Source: Pseudomonas gingeri
GTDB taxonomy: Bacteria > Pseudomonadota > Gammaproteobacteria > Pseudomonadales > Pseudomonadaceae
DNA: 64,000 nt
NCBI RefSeq assembly: GCF_013385425.1
Contig: NZ_JACAQA010000028.1
Coordinates: 1-64,000 of the forward strand
Reading direction: 5' to 3'
Within the stretch, counting starts at the first letter, position 1. Every line of letters begins with the position of its first letter. Under the pieces are notes generated by a model. That model made no database searches. It was not told where the DNA came from and worked only from the letters and a program-made list of their open reading frames with translations. Shown here one piece after another: positions 25,968 through 35,600 of this stretch. The position numbers and the translations under genes are program-made.

Positions 25968-27950
25968 TCAAAAGGTGGTTTTCATCGTCAGATACACGGC
26001 GCCACGGTCTGCGGTGGTTGCGCCGCCTCCGGAAAAGGCCGAGTAACCGCCGGCATAACAGGCGTAGTTCTGGTTGCCGCTGAAGGCGTTCGGTGTCGAG
26101 CCGTTACCGCTACCGGCAGCAGCCGCGCCGCTACTCACGCCACTGACGTCGCACTTGTCGGTCTTGCCAAAGGAGTCCACGTACTTGAGGTCGACAAAGT
26201 ATTTGTTGTACACAACGGCACCGAAACCGACGGCATAGTTGCCAGTGTCCTTGGCTCCTCCACCGGACACCGGCGACACACCGGCGATGCCGGCGTTGAT
26301 GGACAACGGCATGTTCAAGTCGACACCGGGTAACACCTGATACCAGGTCGGGGTGAAGTTGACGGCGATGCCCCAGTTGTCCCGGGTCGGCGCATCGATA
26401 CCGCGATAGCTGGCCTGGCCCTTGTAGAGCGCCGCATTCTTGCTATCGAGTTTGAGCAGGTTGCTGTAGTACAGCTCGGAGAGCAGGGTCGCCGAATCGA
26501 ACAGCGACGTTTTGGGCAGGGTCATCAGACCGTTGAGCGTCCAGTGCAACGTGTCACCGGTGGCGCTCATACTGTCGCCGTTGCTCGGTGTGTCATAGAT
26601 CACCCCCGTCGCGGCCGTGCGCGCCGGCAGCAGGCCCAGGCCGGCCCCCAGACCATTGGGACTGGTGGAGCTGACAATCGCCGGGATACTGGCCAGAGGC
26701 ATGTTGTGACGGATGCTCAGGTCCGAACCCACGCTCACACCGTCTATCTCCTTGGACAGGCTCAGGCCGAAGATATGGATGTCGTCGGCATAGGCCAGTT
26801 GATAGGTGCTGGTGCTCAAGGAGTTGAGAACGTTGACGACCGGGCTCGGCGACGGCCCTTTCGAGGTGATGCCGCGAGCATCGAGCCAGGCCTGGGGCAG
26901 GATGTCCGAGGTCTTGCGATAGTAGAGCCCCAGCGTACCGTCCAGCCACTTAGGCGACCACTTGGCCATCACCCCCCAGTCGCCCATGTTGCTCGGCGTC
27001 AAGTCAGTCCCGCGACGCACATTGGTCAGTCCGTTACACGGCGCCAGGCCGCAGTTCGTCGGGGTGCCCACCGGAGCGTTGGTGTTGCCCAGCAGGAACG
27101 ACTGCGCACCGGACCCGACCAGATCGGAACCGCCATAGAAAGTCCCGGCTTCCGGCAGGCGGGCGGCATCCCAGTGGAGGAAATACTGGGCGCCGACCGT
27201 CAACTCGGGATTGACGGTGAACGACATCGACAGCTGGTTACGCGGAACGAACAGCTCCTTGGCTTCGGTACCGGGCGAGGCCGCCAGCTTCGCCAGGTCC
27301 AGGCCCGACTGGCCATAGCTCATCGAATGCACCGGGTTGAGCACCGTCTCGCCCCAGAACACGTTGTGCTGACCCGCTTTAACACTCAGCAGGGACTCTT
27401 CGCCCACGTCAGTGCTATAGAACACGAAGGCATCCAGGATTTCGCCGGAAGGACCGGTGTAGTAACGCTGGGCGTAGTTGCTCAGGTTCGAACTGCCATT
27501 GCCGACGCCCTTGACCCCCGTAGGCCGTGGATCGTTGGCCACCAGGCCGGACGTTGAGCCATTGCCGTTGACGAACGGATTGGCAGTGGAGCCGACATTT
27601 TCATAGGCCCGGTCATACCAACTGGCGGTACTGACACGAAAGCCCATACTGTTCTTGTAGACCACATCCATCTCGGTCAACAGGTCGACACGATCGGTGA
27701 CCGTGCTCCCGGCCTTGCGGAAGTTGTAGTCGCCATCGTTGTTGTTCGGCGTGCCCAACATACGCTTGTCGGCGTTTTCGGTGCGCACCCCGTAGTTGTA
27801 TTTGACCGTGTTATCCAGACGCGCGCTCCAGTCCGGGTTACCCGTGTCCAGCTCCATCGCCTGGGCCGTCGGCAGGGCCGTGGCCAGAATGGCCGAGGCC
27901 AGCAAGGTGTACCGCGAGGGTGCGAACCCGAGACGCTTGTTGTTATGCAT
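25968..27950 (-). CDS. DUF1302 outer-membrane protein
   Basis: A 660-residue protein with signal peptide (MHNNKRLGFAPSRYTLLASA to TAQA) and a beta-strand-rich body ending in aromatic MKTTF, as in outer-membrane barrels. The sequence matches DUF1302 by the start MELDTGNPDWSARLDNTVKYN and internal GQHNVFWGETVL. It directly precedes DUF1329 by 41 bases. It probably forms a pore or receptor for a hydrophobic substrate. Similar clusters in P. putida are linked to fatty acid or alcohol use (recollection, not tested here). Confidence 0.85.
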   Translation of the reverse strand: MHNNKRLGFAPSRYTLLASAILATALPTAQAMELDTGNPDWSARLDNTVKYNYGVRTENADKRMLGTPNNNDGDYNFRKAGSTVTDRVDLLTEMDVVYKNSMGFRVSTASWYDRAYENVGSTANPFVNGNGSTSGLVANDPRPTGVKGVGNGSSNLSNYAQRYYTGPSGEILDAFVFYSTDVGEESLLSVKAGQHNVFWGETVLNPVHSMSYGQSGLDLAKLAASPGTEAKELFVPRNQLSMSFTVNPELTVGAQYFLHWDAARLPEAGTFYGGSDLVGSGAQSFLLGNTNAPVGTPTNCGLAPCNGLTNVRRGTDLTPSNMGDWGVMAKWSPKWLDGTLGLYYRKTSDILPQAWLDARGITSKGPSPSPVVNVLNSLSTSTYQLAYADDIHIFGLSLSKEIDGVSVGSDLSIRHNMPLASIPAIVSSTSPNGLGAGLGLLPARTAATGVIYDTPSNGDSMSATGDTLHWTLNGLMTLPKTSLFDSATLLSELYYSNLLKLDSKNAALYKGQASYRGIDAPTRDNWGIAVNFTPTWYQVLPGVDLNMPLSINAGIAGVSPVSGGGAKDTGNYAVGFGAVVYNKYFVDLKYVDSFGKTDKCDVSGVSSGAAAAGSGNGSTPNAFSGNQNYACYAGGYSAFSGGGATTADRGAVYLTMKTTF

Positions 27951-28079
27951 TGCGTTGTCTCCGCCATTTTGTAGTTGTTTTAAGCGCAGCCGCCCTCACG
28001 CAACCCCTTGTGCCAGAGGCCAACGTTTTTCAGGAATGAGGGCAAATGCCGGTTGGCGTGGGGCCAGCCGGCGCCTGAA

Positions 28080-28646
28080 TTAGCGATCCAGCTCCAGGAC
28101 CAGGGCTTCGGCCTGCGGCCAGGGGCCAAAACCTGCCGCTGGATTGAGATGACCCACCGCGCCGAAGTTGCGCAGTTCGGCGCCCCAGCCTGCAGCCAGG
28201 CCGGTGACGGCCGAGAGGCTGGCCAGGTGATCGTTGCTGCTGGCGGCGACGATCGCCGGGAACGGCAACGGGCCTTGGGGTAGAGGATTCCAACCCTGGC
28301 GACGCAGGGTTTCAGAGCAAGGGTAGCCTTGCGGCCAGTCGGCATCGAGATCCGGTGGCGCGACCAGCAAGGCGCCCTTGATCGGGCGGGTGTACTGAGC
28401 CGCCCAGTGGGCAACCATCAACACGCCGGCGCTGTGGGCCACCAGGATCACCGGCCCGTCGATCTGCTCCAGTTCGTACTGGATCGCCCGCACACGCGCC
28501 GCGCAGTCGAGCTTGTCGGTTTCCAGCGGCGGCACACTGCGCACCTTGCAGAGCCTGGCGGCCAGCAGCGTTTGCCAATGCTCGGCCACGTGCTCGCGCA
28601 GGCCCGGTACGATCAGAACGGTTGCGGCAGTTAGCAGTCTGTCCAC
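28080..28646 (-). CDS. RBBP9/YdeN-type serine hydrolase
   Basis: A 188-residue alpha/beta hydrolase. The nucleophile elbow is VAHSAG (Ser near residue 72), Asp in SSNDHL (about 138) and His in AVGHLNP (about 164) complete the triad. The start is GTG at 28646 with GAAGG upstream. Located 130 bases upstream of the DUF1302 gene and in the same direction, it may be the first gene of the lipid-type operon, or a separate unit with its own promoter. Substrate unknown. Confidence 0.75.
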   Translation of the reverse strand: MDRLLTAATVLIVPGLREHVAEHWQTLLAARLCKVRSVPPLETDKLDCAARVRAIQYELEQIDGPVILVAHSAGVLMVAHWAAQYTRPIKGALLVAPPDLDADWPQGYPCSETLRRQGWNPLPQGPLPFPAIVAASSNDHLASLSAVTGLAAGWGAELRNFGAVGHLNPAAGFGPWPQAEALVLELDR

Positions 28647-29000
28647 TTCAACACCTTCGCTTTCTCGATGACTCGACTGGCTCTATCGCCAGAGGCTTTT
28701 TGTAGGACTGACATTAAAGAGCGCCCACCCCTGCCGCTTTTCATTGGACGTCAGGCACTTTTCTTTTGATGACAGATTTCCCGGCGCGGGCGTGCCGCGA
28801 CCACCGGTCTCAAGACCCGGCGAGCGGGTCGCGGGTTGCCGTAATCATTGAGTGAAGGGCTCGGGCTCCCGTCAGTCGCGGTGATCCGGGACTGAAGGGG
28901 GTGCGTTTCATCAACTTTGTTACAACTGTTCAAGTTCCGACGCGCTGGATATAGTCGACAGGCTCGTTTCCATCGCCACCGGCCCAGGAAAGACCTCTGC
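28647..29000. promoter_or_regulatory. divergent intergenic region, hydrolase operon and AraC gene
   Basis: About 350 bases between the leftward hydrolase/DUF1302 operon and the rightward AraC gene. It probably holds promoters for both and the AraC binding site. I cannot fix precise boxes by eye; no strong long inverted repeat is visible. Confidence 0.4.
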
Positions 29001-30047
29001 ATGCCAAAGCTTGTTCGCGCCGCCGTCTTGACCAACTACCTGGAGGTCACCCAATACCTGGGCTTCAACCCGCGCGATGTGCTGGCCGGCGTCGGCCTGA
29101 GCAAGGCCCAACTGCAAGCGCCCGAACAGCGTATCGCCATCGATGCCGCCGTGCGCCTGCTGGAAGACTCGGCCGCCGCCAGCGGCTGCCAGAACTTCGG
29201 CCTGAGCATGGCGGAATCGCGCCAGCTCTCGGACTTTGGTGTGGTCAGCCTGCTGCTCAGCCACCAACGCACGCTGCGTGAGGCCCTGCAGGTGGTGGTG
29301 CATTACCGGCACTTGATGAACGATTCGCTGGCCATCTTTATTGAAGAGGCCGGCAAGATGGTGATCATTCGCGAGGAGGTGGTCACCGAATCGCCGATGC
29401 CCTCCCGGCAAGCCATCGAGCTGGCCATCGGCGTGATGTTCCGTCTATGTGCCGCGGTGCTCGGCACCCACTGGCGCCCCTACAGCGTCAACTTCACCCA
29501 CCAGCCCCCCGATGACCTGCACCTGCATCGTCGTCTGTTCGGCTGCACCCTGGAATTTGGCAGCGAGTTCAATGGCATTGTCTGTTCCAATGCCAGCCTC
29601 GACATGACCAATCCCCATGCCGATCCGGCCATGGCCCGTTATGCGCAAAGCTACCTCGACTCGCTGCTCGGCCACGAAGGCCCGTCGATGCTGTTCGAAG
29701 TGCGCAAGGCGATCTACCTGTTGTTGCCGATGGGCCGCGCCACCATCGAGCAGATCGCCCAGACCCAGGGCATGAACGTAAGGACCCTGCAACGTCGCCT
29801 GAAGGACGACGGCTGCGCCTTCAACGACCTGATCAACGACGTACGCCGCGACCTGGTGCTGCGCTACCTGGATAACCCGAACTACTCGCTGGGACGGATC
29901 GCCGACATGCTCGGTTATTCCATGGCAAGCTCCTTCACTCGCTGGTTCATCACCCAGTTCGGCATGCCACCCGCCGCCTGGCGCAGCACGCAAAAGCAGG
30001 CTGGCGGCAAACTCTCGAGCGACTCCACGCCGCCCAGATCCTCCTGA
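29001..30047 (+). CDS. AraC-family regulator with Arabinose_bd-type sensor domain
   Basis: A 348-residue regulator. Residues about 20-205 match the PF12625 (Arabinose_bd) sensor domain (NPRDVLAGVGLSKAQL, SDFGVVSLLLSHQRTLREAL). The C-terminus is an AraC HTH pair (ATIEQIAQTQGMNVRTLQRR, then YSLGRIADMLGYSMASSFTRWF), about 250-335. The start at 29001 is chosen because AGGAAAG precedes it. Divergent from the hydrolase/DUF1302 operon, it is the natural candidate for its activator, responding to the lipid or acid substrate. Confidence 0.85.
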   Translation: MPKLVRAAVLTNYLEVTQYLGFNPRDVLAGVGLSKAQLQAPEQRIAIDAAVRLLEDSAAASGCQNFGLSMAESRQLSDFGVVSLLLSHQRTLREALQVVVHYRHLMNDSLAIFIEEAGKMVIIREEVVTESPMPSRQAIELAIGVMFRLCAAVLGTHWRPYSVNFTHQPPDDLHLHRRLFGCTLEFGSEFNGIVCSNASLDMTNPHADPAMARYAQSYLDSLLGHEGPSMLFEVRKAIYLLLPMGRATIEQIAQTQGMNVRTLQRRLKDDGCAFNDLINDVRRDLVLRYLDNPNYSLGRIADMLGYSMASSFTRWFITQFGMPPAAWRSTQKQAGGKLSSDSTPPRSS

Positions 30048-30064
30048 ACGCGAGGCAAAAAAAA

Positions 30065-30088
30065 CGGCGACTGCTGGTACAGTCGCCG
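30065..30088 (-). terminator. intrinsic terminator of the YeiH operon
   Basis: Stem CGGCGACTG/CAGTCGCCG with loop CTGGTA, followed on the minus strand by a run of T. It is located 97 bases beyond the YeiH stop codon. A second hairpin (ACCGGTGT/ACACCGGT) lies at 30096-30119. Reading rightward the A run precedes the stem, so it is not a good AraC terminator. Confidence 0.7.
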
Positions 30089-30184
30089 CGAAAGAACCGG
30101 TGTGTGTGTGACACCGGTCGAGCACCCTGCGACGACGAGGTATCAACGCAGTGCCGCCTGGCCAGCAAGCACGTACAGCCGCGC

Positions 30185-31195
30185 TTAAAAGCCCCAGTGC
30201 AGCAATAGCAGCACCAGCACAGCCAGGAATACCGTCTCTCCCACCATCAACAGAATGGGCTTGATGCCGACAGCGGCCAGTTCCTTGAGCTGAGTTTTCA
30301 TCCCCAGGGCGCTGATGGACACCACCAGGCTCCAGCGCGACAGCTCATTGACCGCGCCCTGCACCACCGGAACTACCCAGCCAGTACTGTTGAGACAGGC
30401 CAGCAGCACAAAACCGACAGCGAACCACGGAAGCAGCGGTGGGCGCTTGCCCGTCGGGTCGGCGCCCTGCATGCGGGTGACCATCGCCCCAGCGACGATC
30501 ACCGGCACCAGCATGGCCACCCGCATCAGCTTGACCACCGTCGCCGTATCGCCGGTCTCGGTCGACATGCTGTAACCCGCACCGACCACCTGAGCCACAT
30601 CGTGGATGGTCGCGCCAAGGAACACGCCGGCCAGTTTCGGTGACAGCGACAGCCAATTGGCGATCATCGGGTAGAGGATCATCGCCGTGGTGGACAATGC
30701 CGATACCCCGATCACGGTGAACAGCGTGGCACGCTCCTTCTGCGGATGATTGGGCAGCGCCGCCGCCAGGGCCAGCGCCGCCGACGCACCACAGATCGCG
30801 GTGGCGCCTCCCGTGAGCAGGCCGAACAAGCGCTGAAAGCCCAGTGCCTTAGCCGCCACCACCGAGACGCCAATCGTCACCACCACCAGAATCACCACCA
30901 GGGCCACGGGCTTCCAGCCCAGCGCGGCAATCTGTTCAAGGGTGATACGCATGCCCAGCAGCGCGACCCCCATGCGTAACACGGTGCGTGCGGTGAACTC
31001 GATACCGGCCTTACAGGCCCCCTCACCGGCCAGGAAATTCAGCGCCATGCCCAGCAGCAAGGCAAACAACATCACCGGTGCTCCGTAATGCTCGGACAAG
31101 AACGACGCCGCCGCCGCAACGATCAGGCTGATCACAAGACCGGGCACCAACTCACGCGTTCGGCTGTGCATACGGGTAAAAGCGATGGCGCTCAT
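30185..31195 (-). CDS. YeiH-family (UPF0324) putative anion exporter
   Basis: A 336-residue protein with about ten transmembrane helices and the family words AICGASAALALAAALP and GATIHDVAQVVGAGYS. UPF0324 members include proposed sulfate/sulfite exporters of sulfonate catabolism (e.g. TauZ/SuyZ group). Its ATG overlaps the Rieske gene stop codon (ATGA). In an operon with a TauD-type dioxygenase, sulfite or sulfate export is an attractive, untested idea. Confidence 0.8.
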   Translation of the reverse strand: MSAIAFTRMHSRTRELVPGLVISLIVAAAASFLSEHYGAPVMLFALLLGMALNFLAGEGACKAGIEFTARTVLRMGVALLGMRITLEQIAALGWKPVALVVILVVVTIGVSVVAAKALGFQRLFGLLTGGATAICGASAALALAAALPNHPQKERATLFTVIGVSALSTTAMILYPMIANWLSLSPKLAGVFLGATIHDVAQVVGAGYSMSTETGDTATVVKLMRVAMLVPVIVAGAMVTRMQGADPTGKRPPLLPWFAVGFVLLACLNSTGWVVPVVQGAVNELSRWSLVVSISALGMKTQLKELAAVGIKPILLMVGETVFLAVLVLLLLHWGF

Positions 31196-31518
31196 GGCGC
31201 GGTCTCCTCGGAAACGATGACGATAAATGCCTGGCCTTCAATGACTTCGACCGGGTAGTGGGCGACTTTGAGCAGGGTTGAATTAAGCAGGTAGCCACTA
31301 CGCAGATCGAAGCGCAGTCCATGGGCGCAGCACTGAATCACCCGGCCCTCAAGGCGTCCGCCGCACAGCGAGGCACCCTGATGGGGGCAACTGTCATCGA
31401 TGGCGAACAGCTCACCGTCGATGTTGAACAGCGCCAGACTTTTCTCCTCAAATTCCACCAGCGCACGACCACCCACCTGCGGGAGTTTTCCGGCAGGCAC
31501 CGGGACACGCCTGCTCAT
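31192..31518 (-). CDS. Rieske [2Fe-2S] ferredoxin-type protein
   Basis: A 108-residue Rieske domain protein: C-P-H-Q-G (near 44-48) and C-C-A-H-G (near 63-67) supply the two Cys and two His ligands. It is small, like Rieske ferredoxins that feed electrons to oxygenases. Its start overlaps the DsbA-like gene stop codon by four bases. No terminal Rieske oxygenase lies in this operon, so its partner is unclear; it could serve as a redox sensor or carrier. Confidence 0.85.
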   Translation of the reverse strand: MSRRVPVPAGKLPQVGGRALVEFEEKSLALFNIDGELFAIDDSCPHQGASLCGGRLEGRVIQCCAHGLRFDLRSGYLLNSTLLKVAHYPVEVIEGQAFIVIVSEETAP

Positions 31519-32180
31519 ACGGTTTGCCACGCGCGCCGGTTTTCCTGAAGGGCTTCGCCCATGACACCCACCAGCACCTCGGCAGGCTGGGCACCGACCG
31601 TCGTCAGGCAACCATTGAACTGAAAACTGGGCACACCGCTGGACGCCGCCGCGTCATTGCCTGAAAAGGGACTGGCGTCCCCTTTCAGACAGTCCGCCAA
31701 TTCGTCCATGTCGTAACCACACGCTTGACCGATGGCGAGCAAGGTCTGCGGGCAACCCAGGTCCTCGCCAAACCGGAAATAGGCGGCGAACAGACGCTCC
31801 AGCAACGCGTCGCGTCGAACGCTATCGCCCAGCGCGCTGGCACGCGCCAGCAAGCGATGGGCATCGGCGGTATTGGGCATGATGGCGATGCGACTCAGGT
31901 CAATGGCCGCCCCCACCGCCATCGCGGCCCGTTGCACCTGGAGCTGACGCAGACTCACCGCTTCGTCACTGCCCAGGCGCTGGCGATAAAACTCGGCGAA
32001 GGGTTCGCCCTGCACCGGCAGGTGTGGCAATAACTGCACCCCATGCCACTGCGTGGTGATTTCCACCCCCGGTTGCTGGAGGCGCAACAGGTCCTGCGCA
32101 CGATCCAGTTGACGTTTGCCGATCAGGCACCAGGGGCAGATGAAATCGAAAAACACATCAATACGTAAATGACTACTCAC
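31515..32180 (-). CDS. DsbA/FrnE-family thiol oxidoreductase
   Basis: A 221-residue protein with thioredoxin fold and active site C-P-W-C at residues 16-19. No signal peptide is present, so cytoplasmic FrnE-like enzymes are the better match than periplasmic DsbA. The later sequence SSGVPSFQFNG is the cis-Pro loop. It overlaps both neighbours by ATGA. FrnE-like proteins sometimes act on polyketide or glutathione adducts. Its role in this operon is unknown. Confidence 0.8.
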   Translation of the reverse strand: MSSHLRIDVFFDFICPWCLIGKRQLDRAQDLLRLQQPGVEITTQWHGVQLLPHLPVQGEPFAEFYRQRLGSDEAVSLRQLQVQRAAMAVGAAIDLSRIAIMPNTADAHRLLARASALGDSVRRDALLERLFAAYFRFGEDLGCPQTLLAIGQACGYDMDELADCLKGDASPFSGNDAAASSGVPSFQFNGCLTTVGAQPAEVLVGVMGEALQENRRAWQTV

Positions 32181-33505
32181 ACCTTCACCCCTGATGTCGC
32201 TTCACTTTCCAAATCGTCGGCACGCTCGCCGGCCAGCCGGGCGATATCCTTGTGGTAATGGCACTTGGCATAAAAAAACACCGCCGCCGCCGCGATGCTC
32301 ACCAGGGGCACCCACTGGAACGCGGCATGTAAGCCGATCACATCAGACAGCTTGCCGGTGATGAACGGCCCGGGCGCCAACCCCAGCAGGTTGTTGGCCA
32401 AGGTCAGCGTGGCAAAGGCCGTTCCATGGACCGAATAGTGGGTCAGGTTGGCGACCATCGCCCCGGCCGGGCCCGTGGTACCGGCGGCCATCAGCATGCC
32501 CAGGCAGATCAACAGCAGTTGCGCAGGCCCCGCCGACAAGGCGAACGCCGCTGACAGCAGCAGGCAACTGCCCAGGCAGTAAGCGATGGCCAGGGCCACC
32601 TTGCGCTCCGGGCAGTGGCGACACAGGCGGTCGCTGAGCATGCCGCACAGAATCATCCCTGCGCCGCTGCACAGCACGATGATCGCCGCGACGCCACCGG
32701 CCTTGTCCGTGGCCATGGCGTAATACCGATTGAGGTAGCTGGGCATCCACACAATCACAGTGCCGCCGACGAACAGTTGCAGGCCGCTGCCGACATAGGC
32801 CGCGATCACCGAGCGGCTGGAACACAGCGTGCTCAGCGGACGCTTGACCGCCGCCGCGGCCTTGTTCACGGCCAGGCTCGCGCGTTGCGGGGCAATGCGC
32901 GCTTCGCGGACGATGATCGGGTAAAGCACCGCCAGCAGCAGGCCGAACAACGCCATGCCGGCGAACGACCAGCGCCAGCCCAGCTTGGCGGCGATGGCCC
33001 CGCCCAGGGCCATGCCCAATACCGAACCGAACATGCCACCCGCCATGAAGGCACTGGCCAGGGTTGCCCGCAGATGCTTGGGAAACACCGAAATCACCAC
33101 GGCAATGCCAACGCTGCCGTAGGCCGCCTCGCCGACACCCACCATGAAGCGGGCGATAAACATCTGCGGGTAATCCTGGGCCAAGCCACAGCCCAGGGTC
33201 GCCAGGCTCCACAGCAAGGCCATCAGCGCCAGACTCTTGACCCGACCGAAGCGATCCGCCAGCAACGAGAGAGGGAATGTCAGCAGGCCGACCATCAGGG
33301 CGACAACGCCACTGAGCAGGCCGAGCTGGCCGTCGCTCAGGGCCCACTCCCCCTTGAGCAGGGGGAATACCGCGTTCAGGACCTGGCGCGACATGTAATC
33401 GGAAATCAACAAGCCGAACGTCAGTGCAAAAACGATCCAGGCATAGGTGCGCGTAACGCCGACGCCACTGCAGTCGTCATCGGCGGCGATTGGGTGAAAG
33501 GCCAT
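32177..33505 (-). CDS. MFS transporter
   Basis: A 442-residue protein with twelve hydrophobic helices. MFS signature: LLADRFGRVKSLALMALLW between helices 2 and 3; ISDYMSRQVLNAVFPLLK near the N-terminus fits the spinster-like (aromatic/organic anion) subgroup. It belongs to the operon and overlaps the DsbA-like gene by ATGA, so it is likely an importer for the operon's substrate. Confidence 0.85.
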   Translation of the reverse strand: MAFHPIAADDDCSGVGVTRTYAWIVFALTFGLLISDYMSRQVLNAVFPLLKGEWALSDGQLGLLSGVVALMVGLLTFPLSLLADRFGRVKSLALMALLWSLATLGCGLAQDYPQMFIARFMVGVGEAAYGSVGIAVVISVFPKHLRATLASAFMAGGMFGSVLGMALGGAIAAKLGWRWSFAGMALFGLLLAVLYPIIVREARIAPQRASLAVNKAAAAVKRPLSTLCSSRSVIAAYVGSGLQLFVGGTVIVWMPSYLNRYYAMATDKAGGVAAIIVLCSGAGMILCGMLSDRLCRHCPERKVALAIAYCLGSCLLLSAAFALSAGPAQLLLICLGMLMAAGTTGPAGAMVANLTHYSVHGTAFATLTLANNLLGLAPGPFITGKLSDVIGLHAAFQWVPLVSIAAAAVFFYAKCHYHKDIARLAGERADDLESEATSGVKV

Positions 33506-33598
33506 GCAGCCTCCTCGAAACTCGGTTTTATTTGTTGTTATCGAGCGTGTTGCAAGGCACTCAACGGAAGGCCCTCGGCCTCCCGTCCAGGCTGCCGG

Positions 33599-34651
33599 TC
33601 AGCCGCGTTGCGGTACACCCTTTTGTCCAGCCTTGCGGTTGGGCGCCATGCCGTTGGCCAACAGGGTTTCTTCGATGCTCTGGTACTGCACACCGATACG
33701 GTAGATCTCACGGGCTTGTTTGCCCGTGGCGATGTCACGCCCCAGTTCATGGGCGATGCGCACGGTCTGCTGGATCTGCTGCACCGAGCTGAAGCGCTGG
33801 CCGTGGTGATCGATGATGGTGTCTTCAATGCCCACTCGCGGGTGCATGCCCATGGCCATTGCCATGGTGTTGAACGGCAGCACGTTCTTGAGCAGCGATT
33901 CGGAGGTCAAGGTGCAGCCGTCCGGCGCGCGGTGGACAAAGTTGAAGAAGTTGAACGGATTGGGCCCGTCGAAACCACCGCCAATGCCGATCCAGGTCAG
34001 GTTCAACGGCCCCATGTAGGCGCCCTTGCGCACCAGACGCTCAAGCGTCTCCATGGCATGCATGCCGGTCAGTTGAAAATGCGGCTGCACACCCGCCGCC
34101 ATCAGTCGACGCAGGTGCTCCGCGACCCAGGCCGGCCCCGCAGGCACGGTCATCTCGCTGTAGGCCGCCTGATAGGCCGGGTTGGCCAGGGAGGTGCCTT
34201 CCAGGTATTCCGGATACAGCAGCTCCATGATGTTCATCTGGGTGGTGTTGATGGCCACCGTGACCTGGTCCGGTTTCGGCGTCAGCTCGGCCAGCATATG
34301 ACGGGTATCATCAGACAGCCACTTGGCGGCTTCACCATCGCTTTCGGGCGCGAAGGAAATCGAACCGCCGACCTGGATGATCATGTCCGGTACGGCTTCG
34401 CGCACGCCGGCGATCAATTCGTTGAACTTGGACAGGCGCTTGGAACCCTTGCCGTCCAGCTCGCGCACATGCAGGTGCAAGACCGTGGCGCCAGCTTCAT
34501 AACAATCGACCGCCTTCTGCACTTGCTCATCCATGGTCAGCGGGATGTCTTCGGGAAAGTCTTCCGGCATCCACTCCGGGCCATAGGGGGCCACGGTGAT
34601 GACCACCTTTTCCATGTTTTCCGGGTGCAGGGAATCGTCGAAGAATTGCAT
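33599..34651 (-). CDS. BKACE (DUF849) beta-keto acid cleavage enzyme
   Basis: A 350-residue TIM-barrel protein. HLHVRE (about residues 58-63) holds the zinc His pair. QVGGS and NTTQMN and the ending HGQRFSSVQQIQQTVRIAHELGR also fit the family. BKACE enzymes use acetyl-CoA to split a beta-keto acid (the best known is 3-keto-5-aminohexanoate cleavage enzyme of lysine fermentation; another acts on dehydrocarnitine). Here it suggests the substrate becomes a beta-keto acid. A GGAG lies before the ATG. Substrate unknown. Confidence 0.8.
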   Translation of the reverse strand: MQFFDDSLHPENMEKVVITVAPYGPEWMPEDFPEDIPLTMDEQVQKAVDCYEAGATVLHLHVRELDGKGSKRLSKFNELIAGVREAVPDMIIQVGGSISFAPESDGEAAKWLSDDTRHMLAELTPKPDQVTVAINTTQMNIMELLYPEYLEGTSLANPAYQAAYSEMTVPAGPAWVAEHLRRLMAAGVQPHFQLTGMHAMETLERLVRKGAYMGPLNLTWIGIGGGFDGPNPFNFFNFVHRAPDGCTLTSESLLKNVLPFNTMAMAMGMHPRVGIEDTIIDHHGQRFSSVQQIQQTVRIAHELGRDIATGKQAREIYRIGVQYQSIEETLLANGMAPNRKAGQKGVPQRG

Positions 34652-34737
34652 GAGTTACTCCTATTATTATGATTGTCCGCCTGCCCGGGGTCATACCGGG
34701 CAGGCGTGTCTGCGAGTGCGAATGCAGCGGCGGTCGA

Positions 34738-35586
34738 TCAGAACGTCTTGTCGCCGATAATCCCGGCACGCTCCATCTTGCGATGGCACGGCGGGTAATC
34801 CATGACGGCGTAGTGCTGGGTACTGCGGTTGTCCCAGATGGCGATGCTGTTGGGTGTCCAGCGCCAGCGCACCTGATACTCGGGGATATAGGCCTGGCTG
34901 ATCAGGTAGCGCAGCAACTCGCCGGCCCCTGGATTGGCGTCCTGGCCGAAGCGCACCCGCTCAGGGGTGTGGTAGTTGCTGAAGTGGGTGGTAAAGGCGT
35001 TGACGAACAACACCTTTTCGCCGGTTTCCGGATGGGTGCGGACCACCGGGTGCTCGGCATCCGGGTACATCGCCTTGAGCGCCAGGCGTTTTTCGATCGG
35101 CATGGCCGCGCCGAAGCTGGCTTCGATGCTGTGGCGGGCACGCAGGTCGGCAATCTTCGCCTTCACGTCATCCGGCAAGCGGGCATAGGCCTCCACCATG
35201 TTGGCCCACATGGTGTCACCGCCGACCGGCGGACACTCCACACACCGCAGCACACAGCCCATTGGTGGGGCCTCGCGCCAGGTGGCATCGGTGTGCCAGG
35301 CGTTCTCGTAGCGGTCGCTTGGCTGATCCGGGCTCTTGTAGATGCGTACCAGCCCCGGATGATCCGGGTCGCTGCCGGCCACCGGATGATCCTCCAGCTC
35401 GCCGAAGCGACGGGCGAAGGCCACATGCTCGGCACGCGTAATGTTCTGGTCACGCAGGAACACCACCCGATGCTTGAGCAACTGGGCACGAATCTCGGCA
35501 AACAGCCCCTCGTCATGCAAAGCATCGGCGAGGTTGACACCGATCAGCTGCGCACCGATGTTGCAGGTCAATTGTTCGACTTTCAT
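34738..35586 (-). CDS. TauD/TfdA-family 2-oxoglutarate dioxygenase
   Basis: A 282-residue enzyme with the His-x-Asp iron ligands in AWHTDATW (about 96-103), the distal His in STQHYAVMDY and the 2-oxoglutarate-binding Arg near the end (MERAGIIG). The family includes taurine dioxygenase, alkylsulfatase AtsK and 2,4-D dioxygenase. It would hydroxylate the operon's substrate and thereby may break a C-S or C-O bond. Located 14 bases downstream of the oxidoreductase gene. Confidence 0.85.
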   Translation of the reverse strand: MKVEQLTCNIGAQLIGVNLADALHDEGLFAEIRAQLLKHRVVFLRDQNITRAEHVAFARRFGELEDHPVAGSDPDHPGLVRIYKSPDQPSDRYENAWHTDATWREAPPMGCVLRCVECPPVGGDTMWANMVEAYARLPDDVKAKIADLRARHSIEASFGAAMPIEKRLALKAMYPDAEHPVVRTHPETGEKVLFVNAFTTHFSNYHTPERVRFGQDANPGAGELLRYLISQAYIPEYQVRWRWTPNSIAIWDNRSTQHYAVMDYPPCHRKMERAGIIGDKTF

Positions 35587-35600
35587 GGAAGGCGGCCCCC

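Noticed and set aside
32615..34672. Plus-strand frame of 685 residues across MFS and BKACE genes
   Set aside because: It runs antisense to two clear genes and is very rich in His, Gln and Arg.
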